A DNA stretch of 64,000 nucleotides from Macrotis lagotis (GCF_037893015.1 NC_133661.1:224170489-224234488), one strand, 5' to 3'. Positions 33,241 through 45,110 are shown, numbered from the stretch's first letter. The notes: generated by a model from the letters alone, not told the origin. Numbers and translations are program-made.

Positions 33241-33359
33241 CTTTTAGATAATGGTTTATATTTAGTTTTGTTGATTATCTATATAACTCTCCATCTCTAG
33301 TCTTTCTCCTGAACTCTGATCCTTTGCCACCATCACCAAGGTATCTTGGTGGGCTATAT

Positions 33360-33525
33360 GGGTATCATATATATGCATATGTATATAATATATACATAAA
33401 ATTCTATATGTATTAATTATAGTACATATATAATCCATACACATTTACATATATGTATATATCCATAGCTAAATGTTCATAGCTATAGATTTATAGATAT
33501 AGATATACAGATATATATATATAAT
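33360..33525. repeat. AT-rich low-complexity tract
   Basis: TATATA, CATATG and GATATA units through this interval. Confidence 0.75.
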
Positions 33526-33599
33526 GAGAGACAGAGAACTAAAAGTCCCAGCAAGTGTATAAAATATCTATCTATAGTTTATCTATTTTAATGACTTTC

Positions 33600-33735
33600 T
33601 GTATTTTTATGTATTGGCTCCCTTAAGTAGAGTAAGCTCCTTAAGGGCAGGGGCTGCCTAGCTTTTTCACTTCATATCCCCAGGGCTTGGTACAATGTTC
33701 GGTATGTAGGAAGTGCTTAATAAATCCTTCTTGCC
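33600..33735 (+). repeat. L2 3' end
   Basis: AAGCTCCTTAAGGGCAGGGG, CCCCAGGGCTTGGTACAATG and GGAAGTGCTTAATAAATCCT. A typical sense L2 terminus. Confidence 0.85.
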
Positions 33736-34145
33736 TTCACTGATCTTAAACTCAGTATTTTCAAGATGGAATTTATCTTCTGCCATCAACCCATTTCTTT
33801 CCCAAACTTCTCTTTTTCTTTTGAGGATGCTCAAAATCTTTGAGTTAGTTAGGTTTATGCTGTTAAGTCATCTTTGTTCTTCCCTAATCTTCTTAATCAA
33901 AATCTAATTAGTTGTCAAGTCTTATCACATTTAGAGCTGCAAAAATATCTTGGATCTGTTCCTATGTTTGCCTGACCTCAGTGTGTTATTGTCTACATCC
34001 ATATCTTTGTATAACCTATTCCCCTTCTTAGAACACACTTACTTCTTCCTTACCTTTGTCCTTTGGAATTCCTATCTGCCTTCAAAGTTTAATTCATGTG
34101 CCACTCTATAGAAAATCTTTCCTGAACTCACCATGGGATCTACTA

Positions 34146-34254
34146 TCTTCCTTCCTTCCTTCCTTCCTTCCTTCCTTCCTTCCTTCCTTCCTTCCTTCCT
34201 TCCTTCCTTCCTTCCTTCCTTCCTTCCTTCCTTCCTTCCTTCCTTCCTTCCTTC
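34146..34254. repeat. (CTTC)n microsatellite, about 109 bp
   Basis: About 27 uninterrupted TTCC units: a perfect homopyrimidine/homopurine tract. It produces meaningless open frames in several phases (SFLP and GRKE repeats). Confidence 0.98.
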
Positions 34255-34255
34255 T

Positions 34256-34440
34256 AGAAATGACAGAAGAACTAGAATCAAGAAGACCTGAGTTCAAATT
34301 TAACTTGAGACATTTTCTAGCTGTATAATCCTGAGCAAGTCACTTAACCACTGGCTGTTTCACTTTCCTCATCTGCAATGAGAAAATTAGGTGCAATTCC
34401 CAGAATTTTTGTTGACTTCATTTGTAATCCTGTGTGTTTT
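34256..34440 (+). repeat. tRNA/CORE SINE, old
   Basis: AGACCTGAGTTCAAATTTAA (B box), GAGCAAGTCACTTAACCACT and CACTTTCCTCATCTGCAATG. The head is eaten by the CTTC tract. Confidence 0.75.
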
Positions 34441-35019
34441 ATTTTATGCATTCAAAAACATGATTCTGTGAAGACTCCATATGTTTCATCAGACTGGTAA
34501 AGGGTCCCATGAAGCAAAAAAAAATTAACTCCTTTAGTTTTGAGTGATTTTCTCTTCAAATTAACATAAAAATACTTACCTGTTTGCACATTTTAAAATT
34601 CTGTCTCTCCAATATAATGTATTCTTCTTGAAGTCAGGAAAAGTTTTTTCTTCTGTTTGTCTTTTCCTTGTATCCAAAAGGATACTATGTACCCAAGCAT
34701 CTAATAAATGCTTGTTGGATTCCATTAGATTGATCTAGATTGGATTGATTGTAGGTTAGTCAGACTTTTGAACTTTGTTGTTTCTTGAACATCACTATGT
34801 ATAAAGCTCAGTTTTACACATTACCTTTCTCATCCTTTTATCATCAGCCCTGGGTCTATTGAGCAAAACTGACCAAGGTTCATGGCTGGCTGGAAGAATT
34901 TCATTGTTTGAGAAGTTGAGGATGTTACATGGGGAAGCAGACAGTGTCTCAAAGTTGAATCCTAGTGATGTTTCCCATAGTTTCTCTGGAGCTTGAAGGT
35001 TCATAAAGAATTACTCTAG

Positions 35020-35172
35020 GGGCGGCTAGGTGGCACAGTGGTTAAAGCACCGGCCCTGGAGTCAGGAGTACCTGGGTTCAAATCCGGTCTCAGACACTTA
35101 GTAATTACCTAGCTGTGTGGCCTTGGCCAAGCCACTTAACCCTGTTTGCCTTGCAAAAACCTAAAAAAAAAA
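35020..35172 (+). repeat. tRNA-derived SINE with perfect 14-bp TSD
   Basis: One of the best-preserved copies, in sense direction: GGGGCGGCTAGGTGGCACAG, GCACCGGCCCTGGAGTCAGG, CTGGGTTCAAATCCGGTCTC, TGGCCTTGGCCAAGCCACTT, TTGCAAAAACCT plus poly(A). AAGAATTACTCTAG flanks it exactly (35006-35019 and 35173-35186). Confidence 0.98.
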
Positions 35173-35186
35173 AAGAATTACTCTAG

Positions 35187-35320
35187 TTCTAAACCTTCAA
35201 GGCATGTGCTTCAAGTAATTATCACTCTCATTTTACAGAAGAAGAAAATGAGGTTTGAAGAATCCAGGTATTATGCTCAGGGTCACACAATGATAGAGCC
35301 ATAACACTAACTCAGATATC
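35187..35320 (-). repeat. MIR/Ther-type fragment
   Basis: TCATTTTACAGAAGAAGAAA and TATTATGCTCAGGGTCACAC in antisense order. Confidence 0.6.
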
Positions 35321-35379
35321 TCAAAGTCAACAGATATTTATTAAGCCATCCTACCACAGGGCATATGTAGTATGCTTCA

Positions 35380-36110
35380 GGCAAATGACTGAGCCATCTT
35401 CACTGAGGACTCCTGGGTAAAGCTTTCATCCAAAAAAAGACTTTGTGGGAGGGGTGATGCCCTGAGTTTTTCCCTAGGTCAGCTAAGGTTGTCAGATCTG
35501 GTTTGCTGCTAAATAGGTCCAGCACTAGCTGCCACACAATGCCCACATGTTTAAATGGCTTCAAATGTCTAATTGAATTATCCTCAAACTTCCCACTAGG
35601 AAAGAAAAGCATGTGTTGATGTAAAGGGGCTTTCACTGAGGTTGGGTCAACTTTCTTTTCTTCAAGGCACCTCTGATACTGCCATTATTCATGTGAAATG
35701 CAATCTTCTGCCATAAAAGCATTTCAGGCTAGGGTACAGGTGACATGGGAACTTTTAATCAAGAGATATCCAGAGAATTTCTTCCATTTCTGCAATGAAA
35801 ACCTTGGGTTGACATAAGAGTGATGACAAAGAGGCTAAGTAGGTCAATGGGGTCTTTTACCTTCCCATCTTTCCAGGGAAGGTGCCCTAAGACAAAACAG
35901 AAAGAGAAAACAGCCCCTGGAAATGAACAGATGGCTCTCCCAGCAGTCTCAAAGAACAAGAGCCAAGACAGGTCAACCCAGGTGAATGACCTTCAAGGGT
36001 ATCTAGTCTTTAATTGATTAGGAATCTTCTCAGCAACATCTGTGACAGGTGATGATCCATCTGACAAAGAAAGGCATTAAAGCATCAGGGTCCCACTGCC
36101 CCCGATCTCT
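35380..36110. other. unique sequence, possible conserved non-coding block
   Basis: No repeat recognised. Composition is balanced and it includes homeobox-like AT cores (TCTAATTGAATTATCC at about 35570). A 65-codon plus frame (35820-36017) and 66-78-codon minus frames show no domain. An exon cannot be excluded by eye, but there is no supporting evidence. Confidence 0.35.
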
Positions 36111-36885
36111 ACCTGCTTTTTGGATAACTGATGGTTAGAAAAATTTACCTTTTTACAACTTCCACTTAATGTCTGTAGCTGTTCTCTCATACCAAGAAAG
36201 ATAAGTCCAGTTCCTTTTCTAGATGTTTATTTTTCCATTATTTGAATTTAGTGATCTTTTAACCCTAAATCTTTTACATGGTTTAACATATCCACTTTTT
36301 TTTCTTAAAAAAAGATGAATTTAATAACAATAAACCAAAATCATCAGATAAACATACAAAAAGAAGGGCAATATCTTAAACCTTTAGTCCTTAATAAGGC
36401 AGATGACTGGTTTTGTTTTCCTTCGTTTCTTTCTTTTTTTTTTTGTTGATTTTCAAACCCATCCTTTTTAGAACTAGCACTTCATTCCTATGAATACACT
36501 ATTCTCTTGCCAGCCTGTTCCTACAGGCTCTACCCACTCTGTTTGAGCCATTTCTCCAATTTACCTGAGCTACCTCAAATCTTTGATTTTATTTAAATTG
36601 TTCATTTCTCTTTCCTTCCTTTTGACCTTTCCTTTCCCCTGTCTAAATAAGCAAGTGGTTCAAAATTATCCCTTTAGCCAGCAGTCTCAAGTTCTTAGCT
36701 TCAGTAATATTCTTTAATGGTATTCTTTCAAAAACAAACAAAACCTTTCCCTTTACTTTGTCTTTCTCCCTTGAAAGAATTCCCTTTCTGATATATGCTG
36801 AATTCTGTTCTTGCATTTATTAGCTGAACCCTTACCTGTCCCTATTTTATTCTCTCTCTATTCCAATCTTGGACAACCATGTGGC
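36111..36885. other. unassigned AT-rich sequence
   Basis: No gene or confident repeat. Confidence 0.4.
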
Positions 36886-37085
36886 CTGGAGTCAGGAAGA
36901 TGAGTCTTCCTGAGTTGAAATTTGGCCTCAGACTCTTATTAACAAAGTGACCCTAGGCAAGTCACTTCACCCTGTTTACCTCAGTTTCCTTATCTGTAAA
37001 ATAAGCTGGAGAAGAAAATGGCAAGGCACTCCAAGGAAACCTCATAGAGTCATATAGACATGATTGAAAAATGACTGAACAACAA
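36886..37085 (+). repeat. Ther-2-like SINE
   Basis: TGGCCTGGAGTCAGGAAGAT, GGCAAGTCACTTCACCCTGT, CTCAGTTTCCTTATCTGTAA, AGCTGGAGAAGAAAATGGCA and a GACATGATTGAAAAATGACT tail. Nearly complete sense copy. Confidence 0.9.
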
Positions 37086-37500
37086 ATTTTATTATCCTCT
37101 TCATTCCATTTCGAATGCAAATTGTCCTGGGCACAAAACTTTTGTCCATCATAAATATGTGCTATATACATTTGTAATCTTACTCCATCTTCCCCTTGAA
37201 TATTTATTGCATCTTCTTGTTTTGATGGGGGCTCTTTTCTGATATGTTCCACTCTTTAAAAATAGGAGTAAAGGAAAGAAGGCCTTCAAAAAGAAACCGA
37301 TGTTGCATGGTGGGAATGAGCATCCTTAGCCATGAGACCCATCAACTCTTGCCTGTACTGTCAAGGAATGAAAATCAATAAAAAATATTTTTATTATATG
37401 CTTACTATATGCACACTACTAGACTGAGTACTAGGTAAACAAATAGGAGGCAGAGATCAGGTAACACAGAGATAAGGGTTGTTTCTCTGTATAATGGTAA
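37086..37500. other. unassigned sequence
   Basis: No gene. 37385-37450 (TATGCTTACTATATGCACAC) could be the start of an old repeat. Confidence 0.4.
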
Positions 37501-37504
37501 TGAG

Positions 37505-37890
37505 GTCCAGACCAGAAGCAGGGCCAGTAGTTAGGTGGGGAAGTGCTATTCCCAGGGCTTTTTTGTTCAGCTTGCAGGATTGTTTCTTTCTCTATCTAAG
37601 GGGAAGTAGTGGTTAGGATTGTGGCAGCAGTTTGATAAATTTACACATATCACTTCTTGTAGGAACTGCTTTTTCAGCCGTCCTATTTGTGGTGACCTTT
37701 GCTAAGCAGATGTCACTAGTGAAGATGGTTGGTCCCTTGGAAGATGCCCGCTGGGGCCAGACTAGAAGTAGAGTTGTTGGTCGGGCCTTACTTGTCTCAG
37801 AGGTAATTCAGAGCAGGTAAAAAGGCTGACAAAGTGGGACTGGAAGCAGAGTGGTTGAGGGGTGCTGTTTCTACCAAGGCTCTTAGGTTC
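37505..37890. other. degenerate internal repeat of unknown kind
   Basis: Three loosely similar segments start at about 37507 (CCAGACCAGAAGCAGGGCCA), 37757 (CCAGACTAGAAGTAGAGTTG) and 37837 (GGACTGGAAGCAGAGTGGTT). The interval is more GC-rich than its surroundings. I do not recognise a family. Confidence 0.4.
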
Positions 37891-37949
37891 AGGGTCCTGG
37901 GTTATTTCTATTAGGTCCTAAGAGGATAGATTTGGTGAGGTTGTGATCT

Positions 37950-38745
37950 GCCTAATATATACTACCTATTGTCTCTCCCTCATGGAGTCTTGTTGGTTGG
38001 TTTGTGACCAAATTACTTCCCTACTTTATCTATTCCCTCTCTTACATACTTCTCCTGAAGGAATCTTCTTAAGGTTTGATCTAATTATGTTATTCTCAGT
38101 TCAGAAAATTCCAGTTACTTCCTATTCCCTCTAAAATAAGCCTGCCCTTGAAATACAAGCCAATTAGATAGGTCATGCTGTTTGCACTCAGTGTATGGCT
38201 AGGGAGGGTATGCTGATTGAACGATTTCATTTCTTTGATGTCATTTTTAAGAAGCTTTTATCTTGTTTGGTATCTCTGTCTTCTAGATTCAGCTTGACTT
38301 ATCCTAGATTTGTTACATTTTTTTTATTTGAGGTTTTTAGCTTGGAAAGATTACTCTACCAGCTTGTCAATCACATTTGCTCTCTGATAACTATTAGATA
38401 AATTTGAATCTAGTCAGGGAGCTATGTTGGGTTTGGATATTTAAACAGAGGAAGATAATGAACAGTACTCTTAGTACCCCATATATATATATCCTGCAAT
38501 TTTCCATCTCAATGCCTTTACTCATATTATTTCAAGGGTTGCATTATTCCCAGAATGTCCTCCTGTAACTCCCAATCTTTATCTGGTGAAGCCTAACTTG
38601 TTCTTTAAACCTCAACTTATCTAACAACTCCTCTAGGAATCTTGTCAGATTTCCCTAGATACTAATGACTTTCACACTCAGATCTCACTCAATTTTGTAC
38701 CTTTCTAATGCATTTATCAAGTAGTATTGAGAATTATTATGATTG
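37950..38745 (+). repeat. L2 C-terminal/3' segments, interrupted
   Basis: CTAATTATGTTATTCTCAGT and TTACTTCCTATTCCCTCTAA (38080-38135), then, after an unassigned part, AATGTCCTCCTGTAACTCCC and GTGAAGCCTAACTTGTTCTT (38555-38640). These are ordered pieces of the L2 ORF2 end and 3' UTR. Confidence 0.6.
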
Positions 38746-38762
38746 CATATAGAGAGCTTATG

Positions 38763-38880
38763 TGGATGGTGGGTAGTGCCATGGATAGAGTGCCAAGACT
38801 GTAATTCAAATCTGACCTCAGTCACTTACTGTATCTTTCTGGACCGGTCACTTAAACCTGTTTGCACATACAAATAGCTA
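38763..38880 (+). repeat. tRNA-derived SINE, diverged
   Basis: GTGGGTAGTGCCATGGATAG, AATTCAAATCTGACCTCAGT, GGTCACTTAAACCTGTTTGC. Old sense copy. Confidence 0.75.
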
Positions 38881-38915
38881 ACTAAATTTGTTCATTCATA
38901 CACTCATTTAATCAT

Positions 38916-39586
<671 letters not shown>

Positions 39587-39594
39587 TTAATCAT

Positions 39595-40070
39595 TGTTTA
39601 TTGATTAATTGTTTAACTAGAGGTCAGAATTAGAGATCACCTGGATCAATCAATCCCTCTCTTTTTTTTTGGAATAAGGACAATAAAGTCTAGAAAAAAA
39701 TTCAGCGTCTTGTTTGCTTAAGGTCACCCAACTATTGGCATCAGATTTGAAGCTCGAACTTGGTATTTCTTTTCCTGCCCTCGCTCCTCCCACCAGCAAC
39801 TCTAGCCCAGGATTCATTTTATTGTACTATAAATAGCCTCTTTTTCAAGGCTACCCTTGATAATTTTTTTAAGTTGACTTCTTCAAAAAGATTGATCATG
39901 AAAGCTGCCAACTTGGGAAGTGGTGAATCCCTTTTTACTGGAAAATTACAAGCACAGATTTCTGTTTCAAGTTAGGGATTGGGTTAAAGACCCTTTGAAA
40001 ACCCTTCCTCTCTGAAATTCTATGATTTAAAATACATTTACATAAGTGTGTTATGAAAAGGCTCATACCT
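39595..40070. other. unassigned sequence with MIR-like pieces
   Basis: 39625-39760 (GGTCAGAATTAGAGATCACC, TAAGGTCACCCAACTATTGG) looks like a worn antisense MIR-type repeat. The rest is unassigned. Confidence 0.4.
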
Positions 40071-40074
40071 GGGA

Positions 40075-40245
40075 ATGTGGTTATATCATTAACCCTCATC
40101 TGATTTTATAGTACTTAATATTTTTCTCCACTTATGACACTATAATTTATATTAGATTTATTTGTGTCTATTCTCTCTTTCAAGATTGTGCACTGTGTCA
40201 TAAATCTTTGTAACTCTCCCTAGGTGGGCTTGAATTGATGAGAAT
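40075..40245 (+). repeat. possible L2 3' fragment
   Basis: TACTTAATATTTTTCTCCAC and TCTTTCAAGATTGTGCACTG resemble the L2 3' UTR in order. Weak. Confidence 0.4.
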
Positions 40246-40418
40246 TGTAGATAGTGTATTTTTGCTTTCTTGTGAGTTCACTGGTTCCCATGTTATGTTG
40301 AGCTATGTTTATTTATGTTAAGATAAATAAATATATGTATAAGATATACTTATAGATAGCTATTTTACTTGCTTTGAAATCTGTTCTTAACCTAGTGAAC
40401 TATTTTTGTTCCCTTTCC

Positions 40419-40441
40419 TGATGATGATGATGATGATGATT
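40419..40441. repeat. (GAT)n microsatellite
   Basis: Seven GAT/ATG triplets. Confidence 0.9.
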
Positions 40442-40614
40442 GGCTCCATGTGACTGGTATGTTTAAGGATGTGAATCTGCTATGTTACATGGCACTGATC
40501 ATAAAGCACTATTTCCCAAAGGCTTCAAATCACTTTCTCGTGTTAGCTTTTGTTTCTACAAATTCCCAGTGAATAGTGCCAGATGTTATTGTTATTATTA
40601 GAAGTTATCATCTA

Positions 40615-40980
40615 AGTCCATTACCTCCTGTATGCCTTTTATGAATTGTCTATGTTCTACTCGGTATTATAGTGATTTACGTATACTTTCTTTTTTGGTT
40701 GTTGTTTTTTGCAAGGTAATGGGGTTAAGTAACTTGCCCAAGGTCACACAGCTAAGTAATTGGTAAGTCTCTGAGGTCAATTTTGAAATCCGGTCCTCCT
40801 GACTCCAGGGCCAGTGCTCTATCCACTGTGTCACCTAGCTATCTTTTATGTATATCTTTTAAACACCCTACTGGGGATAAGTTTCTTAAAGGCAGGTAAA
40901 TTGCCTTGTTTGGATTTTGCCTAGTACTCAGCAATGCTCTATACCTGGTGGAAGCTTGGTATTGGATGAATGAATGAACT
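40615..40980 (+). repeat. L2 3' end, split by a SINE
   Basis: The piece before the SINE (CTATGTTCTACTCGGTATTA) and the piece after it (GATAAGTTTCTTAAAGGCAG, CCTAGTACTCAGCAATGCTC, GGATGAATGAATGAAC) join in the order of the L2 3' UTR. Confidence 0.7.
40692..40845 (-). repeat. tRNA-derived SINE
   Basis: Antisense copy: TTTTTTGCAAGGTAATGGGG, AAGGTCACACAGCTAAGTAA, CCAGGGCCAGTGCTCTATCC, CACCTAGCT. Inserted into the L2 end. Confidence 0.92.
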
Positions 40981-42285
40981 AATGAAATAACCAACAAGAT
41001 GATCAACTTTATGAAGAATGGGATCTTTTCTAAGCTTTGTATATTATTTCAGGGGACCTTAGAACTCTACACAAAGTATATACCTACTAAGTATTTGATA
41101 AAAGGATTGAATGAACTAGACACTAAGCTTCATATAGACAATGACCTTTTCTTAGCTAAGCTTCTTAAAAACCCCCGTCAGTATAGTACTTTTCAAGTTG
41201 TAGTGACATAATAAAGCTTGTTGAATTGAAAGAATCTGTGTGAAATTGTCATAGGATAATTATTTTCATTATCTTTGATGATAAGAGCCAATAGTCCCCT
41301 ATCCTGCCAATTTCATGTTTTGTTTCCATCTCTCTACCAGTTTATTTCACAAACGACAATTGAACTTGTTCTTATAAGTACATTTTTATTGAAAATAAAA
41401 AATTAGTGATTCCCTCTTCCCTCCCTCATCTCAAATGGTGTACTGCACAATTTCCAAATGCTACAAGGCATATTTATTGTGCAATATCCTTAGAGACTAA
41501 ATATACATTAATGGCTTATTGGAGGACATGACGACATTGATTTTTATGTTTCTCCATAGATTACCATTGATACAGATTCTCAATAAACAGTAGTCATTTT
41601 CCTCTGTACATGTGGCACACAGTTAAGAAGGCAGATTTCAGGATATTTACATTCATGCATTAAATCTAACACGCTACCTTTGCAATTGAAATAATATACT
41701 TTGTATATATGCAGGGAATATTGTAATTATATATTGTTTATCTCTCTTTAAATATATAGCTATATATATATATAATATATATTTCTATGCTTTTAAACCT
41801 GTTCATAATCTTCCTTTCAAAGCTTGTTTCTGCAGCTCCTAAAGAAAGGGCTGGAGAACTCTGACAATTCTGTTTGCCTATTAAATTCTAAAGTAAGTCT
41901 CAGCTATGATAACTTTGGAAAATATCTATCTTAATAAAATGTAAAAAAGAAAAGTCATATTTCATTCTGGACCTCAGAGCTTGTAAAATATTCTGAGAAT
42001 CTGTCTCTATTTCTGATTTGGGACTGCAGATACATTCTAAAAAAAATAAATTCTCAGCTAGAAAAAGATCAAAGTCAGATTGGATCTTATGTATGCTTAA
42101 AAAGTGACCTGATGTCATTTAATCAGGTAAAAAGCAATTGGAACTCCCTCCCCTTCTCTCACCAGTCCATAAGAAATCTTTTTCTGAATGACCAGTTTCT
42201 GCTTCAGAGGTCTTGTCTGAAGTGACTTAAAAAAACCAACTGAGATGTTTTCTTTGCATTTTATTAAATGAACCAAATAATATCA
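40981..42285. other. unassigned, largely unique sequence
   Basis: No gene. A 70-codon plus frame at 40999-41211 has no domain. An AT tract (TATATATA units) lies at 41740-41785. 41860-42130 has no repeat signature. Confidence 0.4.
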
Positions 42286-42291
42286 GAGATG

Positions 42292-42420
42292 GAAGAAAAC
42301 TTACAGGGTATTTAGTCTAAGTAAATTCTTCATTTTGAAGATGAGGGAAAAGGTTCTAAAGAAATGACTTGCCTGAGGTCAAACAAGCAGTTCCAATTCT
42401 AAACAAATAATCTTAGAAGT
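42292..42420 (-). repeat. MIR/Ther-type fragment
   Basis: TTCATTTTGAAGATGAGGGA, then GAAATGACTTGCCTGAGGTC. Confidence 0.65.
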
Positions 42421-42534
42421 CCCATGGCTTAGTTTTAAAAACAATCTGTATGACCTGTACTAAATCCTCTAATACTGCTTCCCAATTCTAGTGTGATGGG
42501 TTAAGAATCCTGGCTTGGTTGAGTCTATATGCTG

Positions 42535-42665
42535 ACTCAATCTTTGATTTGATATATAATCTTGGACTCCCTTCCCTGGACCTTTGTTTCCAAATCTATG
42601 AAACAAAAGTATTAAATTAAATGACCTCTTTTATTCCTTTTAGATTTAATATTCTATGTTCTAAG
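42535..42665 (+). repeat. MIR/Ther-1 fragment
   Basis: CCTTTGTTTCCAAATCTATG, then TTAAATTAAATGACCTCTTT and a tail TTTAATATTCTATGTTCTAA. Confidence 0.6.
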
Positions 42666-42879
42666 GGTCTCCAACTTTTTCTTGAGACCTTGCTCTTACA
42701 CTGACCTTCTCCACAGAGACCATTGAATAGAGAAGCTCAACTAACAACCCACTTTTAAGATAAGACATTTTACCTTCCACTTAGAAAGTAACTGCATTTT
42801 GGGAAAAGAATATTTTTAATAAGGGTTGGGAAATAGCCTTTCTGAAACCACATGATCTACATTTAGGGTTCAGAAAATA

Positions 42880-43245
42880 GAGTTACTAGAGCTATCACAG
42901 TCTAAAACTTGGGAGGATCTTCAGGGTCACCAAGTGAACCCATATTGGAAGAAGAATCCCCTTCAAAATATACTGCCCCTCCCATTTCTAGGGATGAGGA
43001 ATTCAGCTTTGGATAGCTCTAATTTTTAAATTTTTAAAATTTAATATGAACATTTTTAATTTTACCGGGAAAGTAACTTCCTTAAATGATATGAGAACTC
43101 ACAAATCACTAATTTACTGAATGTTGAAATGAAAAAGAGATGATTCTGCTGAGGGCAAGTCATTTGTCTAAAGTCACATAGCTGACAAAACCAGACTGGA
43201 TCCTCAGGCCTCCTGATTCTTTGAGTGATGCTTTTTTTCATTTAA
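42880..43245 (-). repeat. one or two MIR/Ther-type fragments
   Basis: 42895-42965 (ACAGTCTAAAACTTGGGAGG) looks like the left end of the antisense family. 43145-43245 (GCAAGTCATTTGTCTAAAGT, CCTCAGGCCTCCTGATTCTT) looks like its right part. An AT-rich stretch lies between. Confidence 0.55.
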
Positions 43246-43334
43246 CCAAAGTATGTATGAAGGTTATATTCAAAATGAAGCCACTATGGTTTTAGTGTAC
43301 AAATCCTCAATCTCCAATGAGTTGTCAGTATTTG

Positions 43335-43690
43335 TATTTTACTGCGTGATAGAATGGAAAGATCATTGAATTCAGAGTTAGAGGGAATAGCTTTGAATTC
43401 AACTCTGTTACTTATTATGTTGTCCATTTGTTTTTCAGTCACATTCAGCTGTTCATGACCCATTTGAAGTGGTACCATTTCCTTCTCCAGTTTATTTTAC
43501 AAATGAGGAAACTGAGAGTACTCCTGACTCCAGGGATGATACTCTATCCATTGTGCCACACAGCTGTACTATCTATGTAACTTTGGGCAAATTCCCATTT
43601 CCAGTCTTAACTCATAAGGAGTTTTCTCCTTAGTGAAATGAGGAGTTGTTGGAATTTGATCCCTAATGGTCCTTTTATATTTGAAAATTA
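43335..43690 (+). repeat. MIR/Ther-1 SINE split by another SINE
   Basis: Sense MIR starts at GATAGAATGGAAAGATCATT and GAATTCAACTCTGTTACTTA. After the insertion at 43425-43566 it resumes TATGTAACTTTGGGCAAATT, then GTTGTTGGAATTTGATCCCT. Confidence 0.75.
43425..43566 (-). repeat. Ther-2-like SINE inside a MIR, internally deleted
   Basis: TTTTTCAGTCACATTCAGCT, CATTTCCTTCTCCAGTTTAT, TTTTACAAATGAGGAAACTG, then directly AGTACTCCTGACTCCAGGGA. The B-box to core segment is missing. Confidence 0.8.
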
Positions 43691-43714
43691 TATTCATAAG
43701 ACCATGGTTCTAAA

Positions 43715-43880
43715 GATGATGTCTAATTAAAAACTTTCATTTTACAGATGAAGAAACCAAGGCCCAGAGACATTAAATGACTTGCCCAAGATCTCACAGA
43801 GAGTAAATATCAGAGTTTGGAGGTTTCCTGACTCAAAATTCAGGTCCTCTTTCTCTCCTAAGCCCTGTGATTCTTCTTCC
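43715..43880 (-). repeat. MIR/Ther-type CORE-SINE
   Basis: TCATTTTACAGATGAAGAAA, TTAAATGACTTGCCCAAGAT, GTTTCCTGACTCAAAATTCA in antisense order. Confidence 0.85.
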
Positions 43881-43884
43881 ATTC

Positions 43885-44950
43885 TGACTTTCTAGAAGCC
43901 AGAAAGGCAGATGTGAGTGGGGAGTATCTCACTTCCAGCCTATTAATTTATTATCAAAACAACAAATATATTTGGTGAGCTAGAGGAGACTATGGCATGT
44001 CTGTGCTCATTTAAACTGCACCATATTGGGGGGGCAAGTTTAATAAAGTACTATAACTGAATGTAATAGGAAGTAATTCAAAATTTAGATTCTGATCAAT
44101 ATAATTTCCTTCTGCTTACAAACATCTACTCATTTATAAGACTGATAATACATGTCTCAGATCAGAGGCCACCATGCGCTGCTTTTTTCTTAAAGGAAAT
44201 AATCCAAAAATAAAGGATTATTTGTTTTAGAGGAGCTCATTACAGTTTGGAAAGGCCAATCCAAACTGCAATTGGTATTAGTAGTTACTCCTACTTAGAT
44301 TTGCAATTTTTTTTCACAAGCACATATCAGATCATATTAAGCATGGGGTTTTAAGAGTAAAAGATTATTCATAGGGATGTATACTCTAAATCAGAACTTG
44401 GGTGAAATGTGGTTAAATTCCACCCAGTGATGATTACCTTGAATACACATTTAGATGATTGCTTTTGTATTAATAGAGACCTACTTAAGAAGGGTATTGT
44501 TGTGGGAGCTGAAGGAAATTCAAAGATTGAAAAAAACAACCACATAGAACTAGGAATGATTTTTTTTGTCAATCAGCTCCATGTGGAAATCTCCTGCCCT
44601 CAAGAGCTTACAATCTAATGGGTAGTCAATTTAAATAGATGCACTATATAATGCAAAATAGAGCATATGTCAATATCCTTACTGACATGTGCTAATCCCA
44701 TGGGTGAATGTTTTCAGTAATGAGTTTGCTATGGTTGGCTCAAGACACAGATATTGAATATTACAGAGGTTTCACAGTGGCACTGAAAATCAGTATGTGA
44801 GATCACTCTTTTTAACTTTCTTTTTTATTTTTCTTTCATACTACAATTCAATTCTCAGAACTTTCTTTCTGAAGCAAGGTTATTGAAAAAACAATATCTA
44901 GATGATAAAGAAAGCTACAAATTAGCTTTCTGGGGAAGGGAGACAAAACA
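43885..44950. other. unique sequence, possibly conserved
   Basis: No repeat or gene recognised. It contains a short dyad, CAGTTTGGA (44243-44251) and TCCAAACTG (44260-44268), separated by 8 bp. 67- and 69-codon open frames overlap on opposite strands near 44370-44618 and carry no domain. Confidence 0.4.
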
Positions 44951-44954
44951 AGGC

Positions 44955-45110
44955 TGTCTCACAATCCTAGACTCCCAGAGTTAGGACTTCTGAGGATCAT
45001 CTACTACAGCCCAAAGTTAGATCATAAATCTCCCCTTCAACATCCCTAAGTGGTTAGACAGTTTCCCTATGAAGACCTCCAGTATTGAGGAACAGATCTA
45101 ATTGTTTATT
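44955..45110 (-). repeat. old MIR-like/dispersed repeat fragment
   Basis: CAATCCTAGACTCCCAGAGT then ATGAAGACCTCCAGTATTGA recall the dispersed family that also appears at 48375-48500. Confidence 0.45.

Larger units (their letters stand above)
33736..34735 (+). repeat. second L2 C-terminal/3' segment, interrupted
   Basis: Begins CACTGATCTTAAACTCAGTA, the decayed L2 ORF2 C terminus. It continues with TTCTTAGAACACACTTACTT and AAATCTTTCCTGAACTCACC, then is broken by the CTTC tract (34146-34254) and a SINE. It resumes at about 34565 and ends ACCCAAGCATCTAATAAATG. Confidence 0.65.

Noticed and set aside
34056..34328. 90-codon frame of SFLP repeats and its antisense EGRK frames
   Set aside because: Direct translation of the CTTC microsatellite, in several frames at once.
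35020..35172. Possible tRNA gene (good A and B boxes)
   Set aside because: It is the head of a SINE. It has a poly(A) tail and a target duplication, and no acceptor stem pairs.
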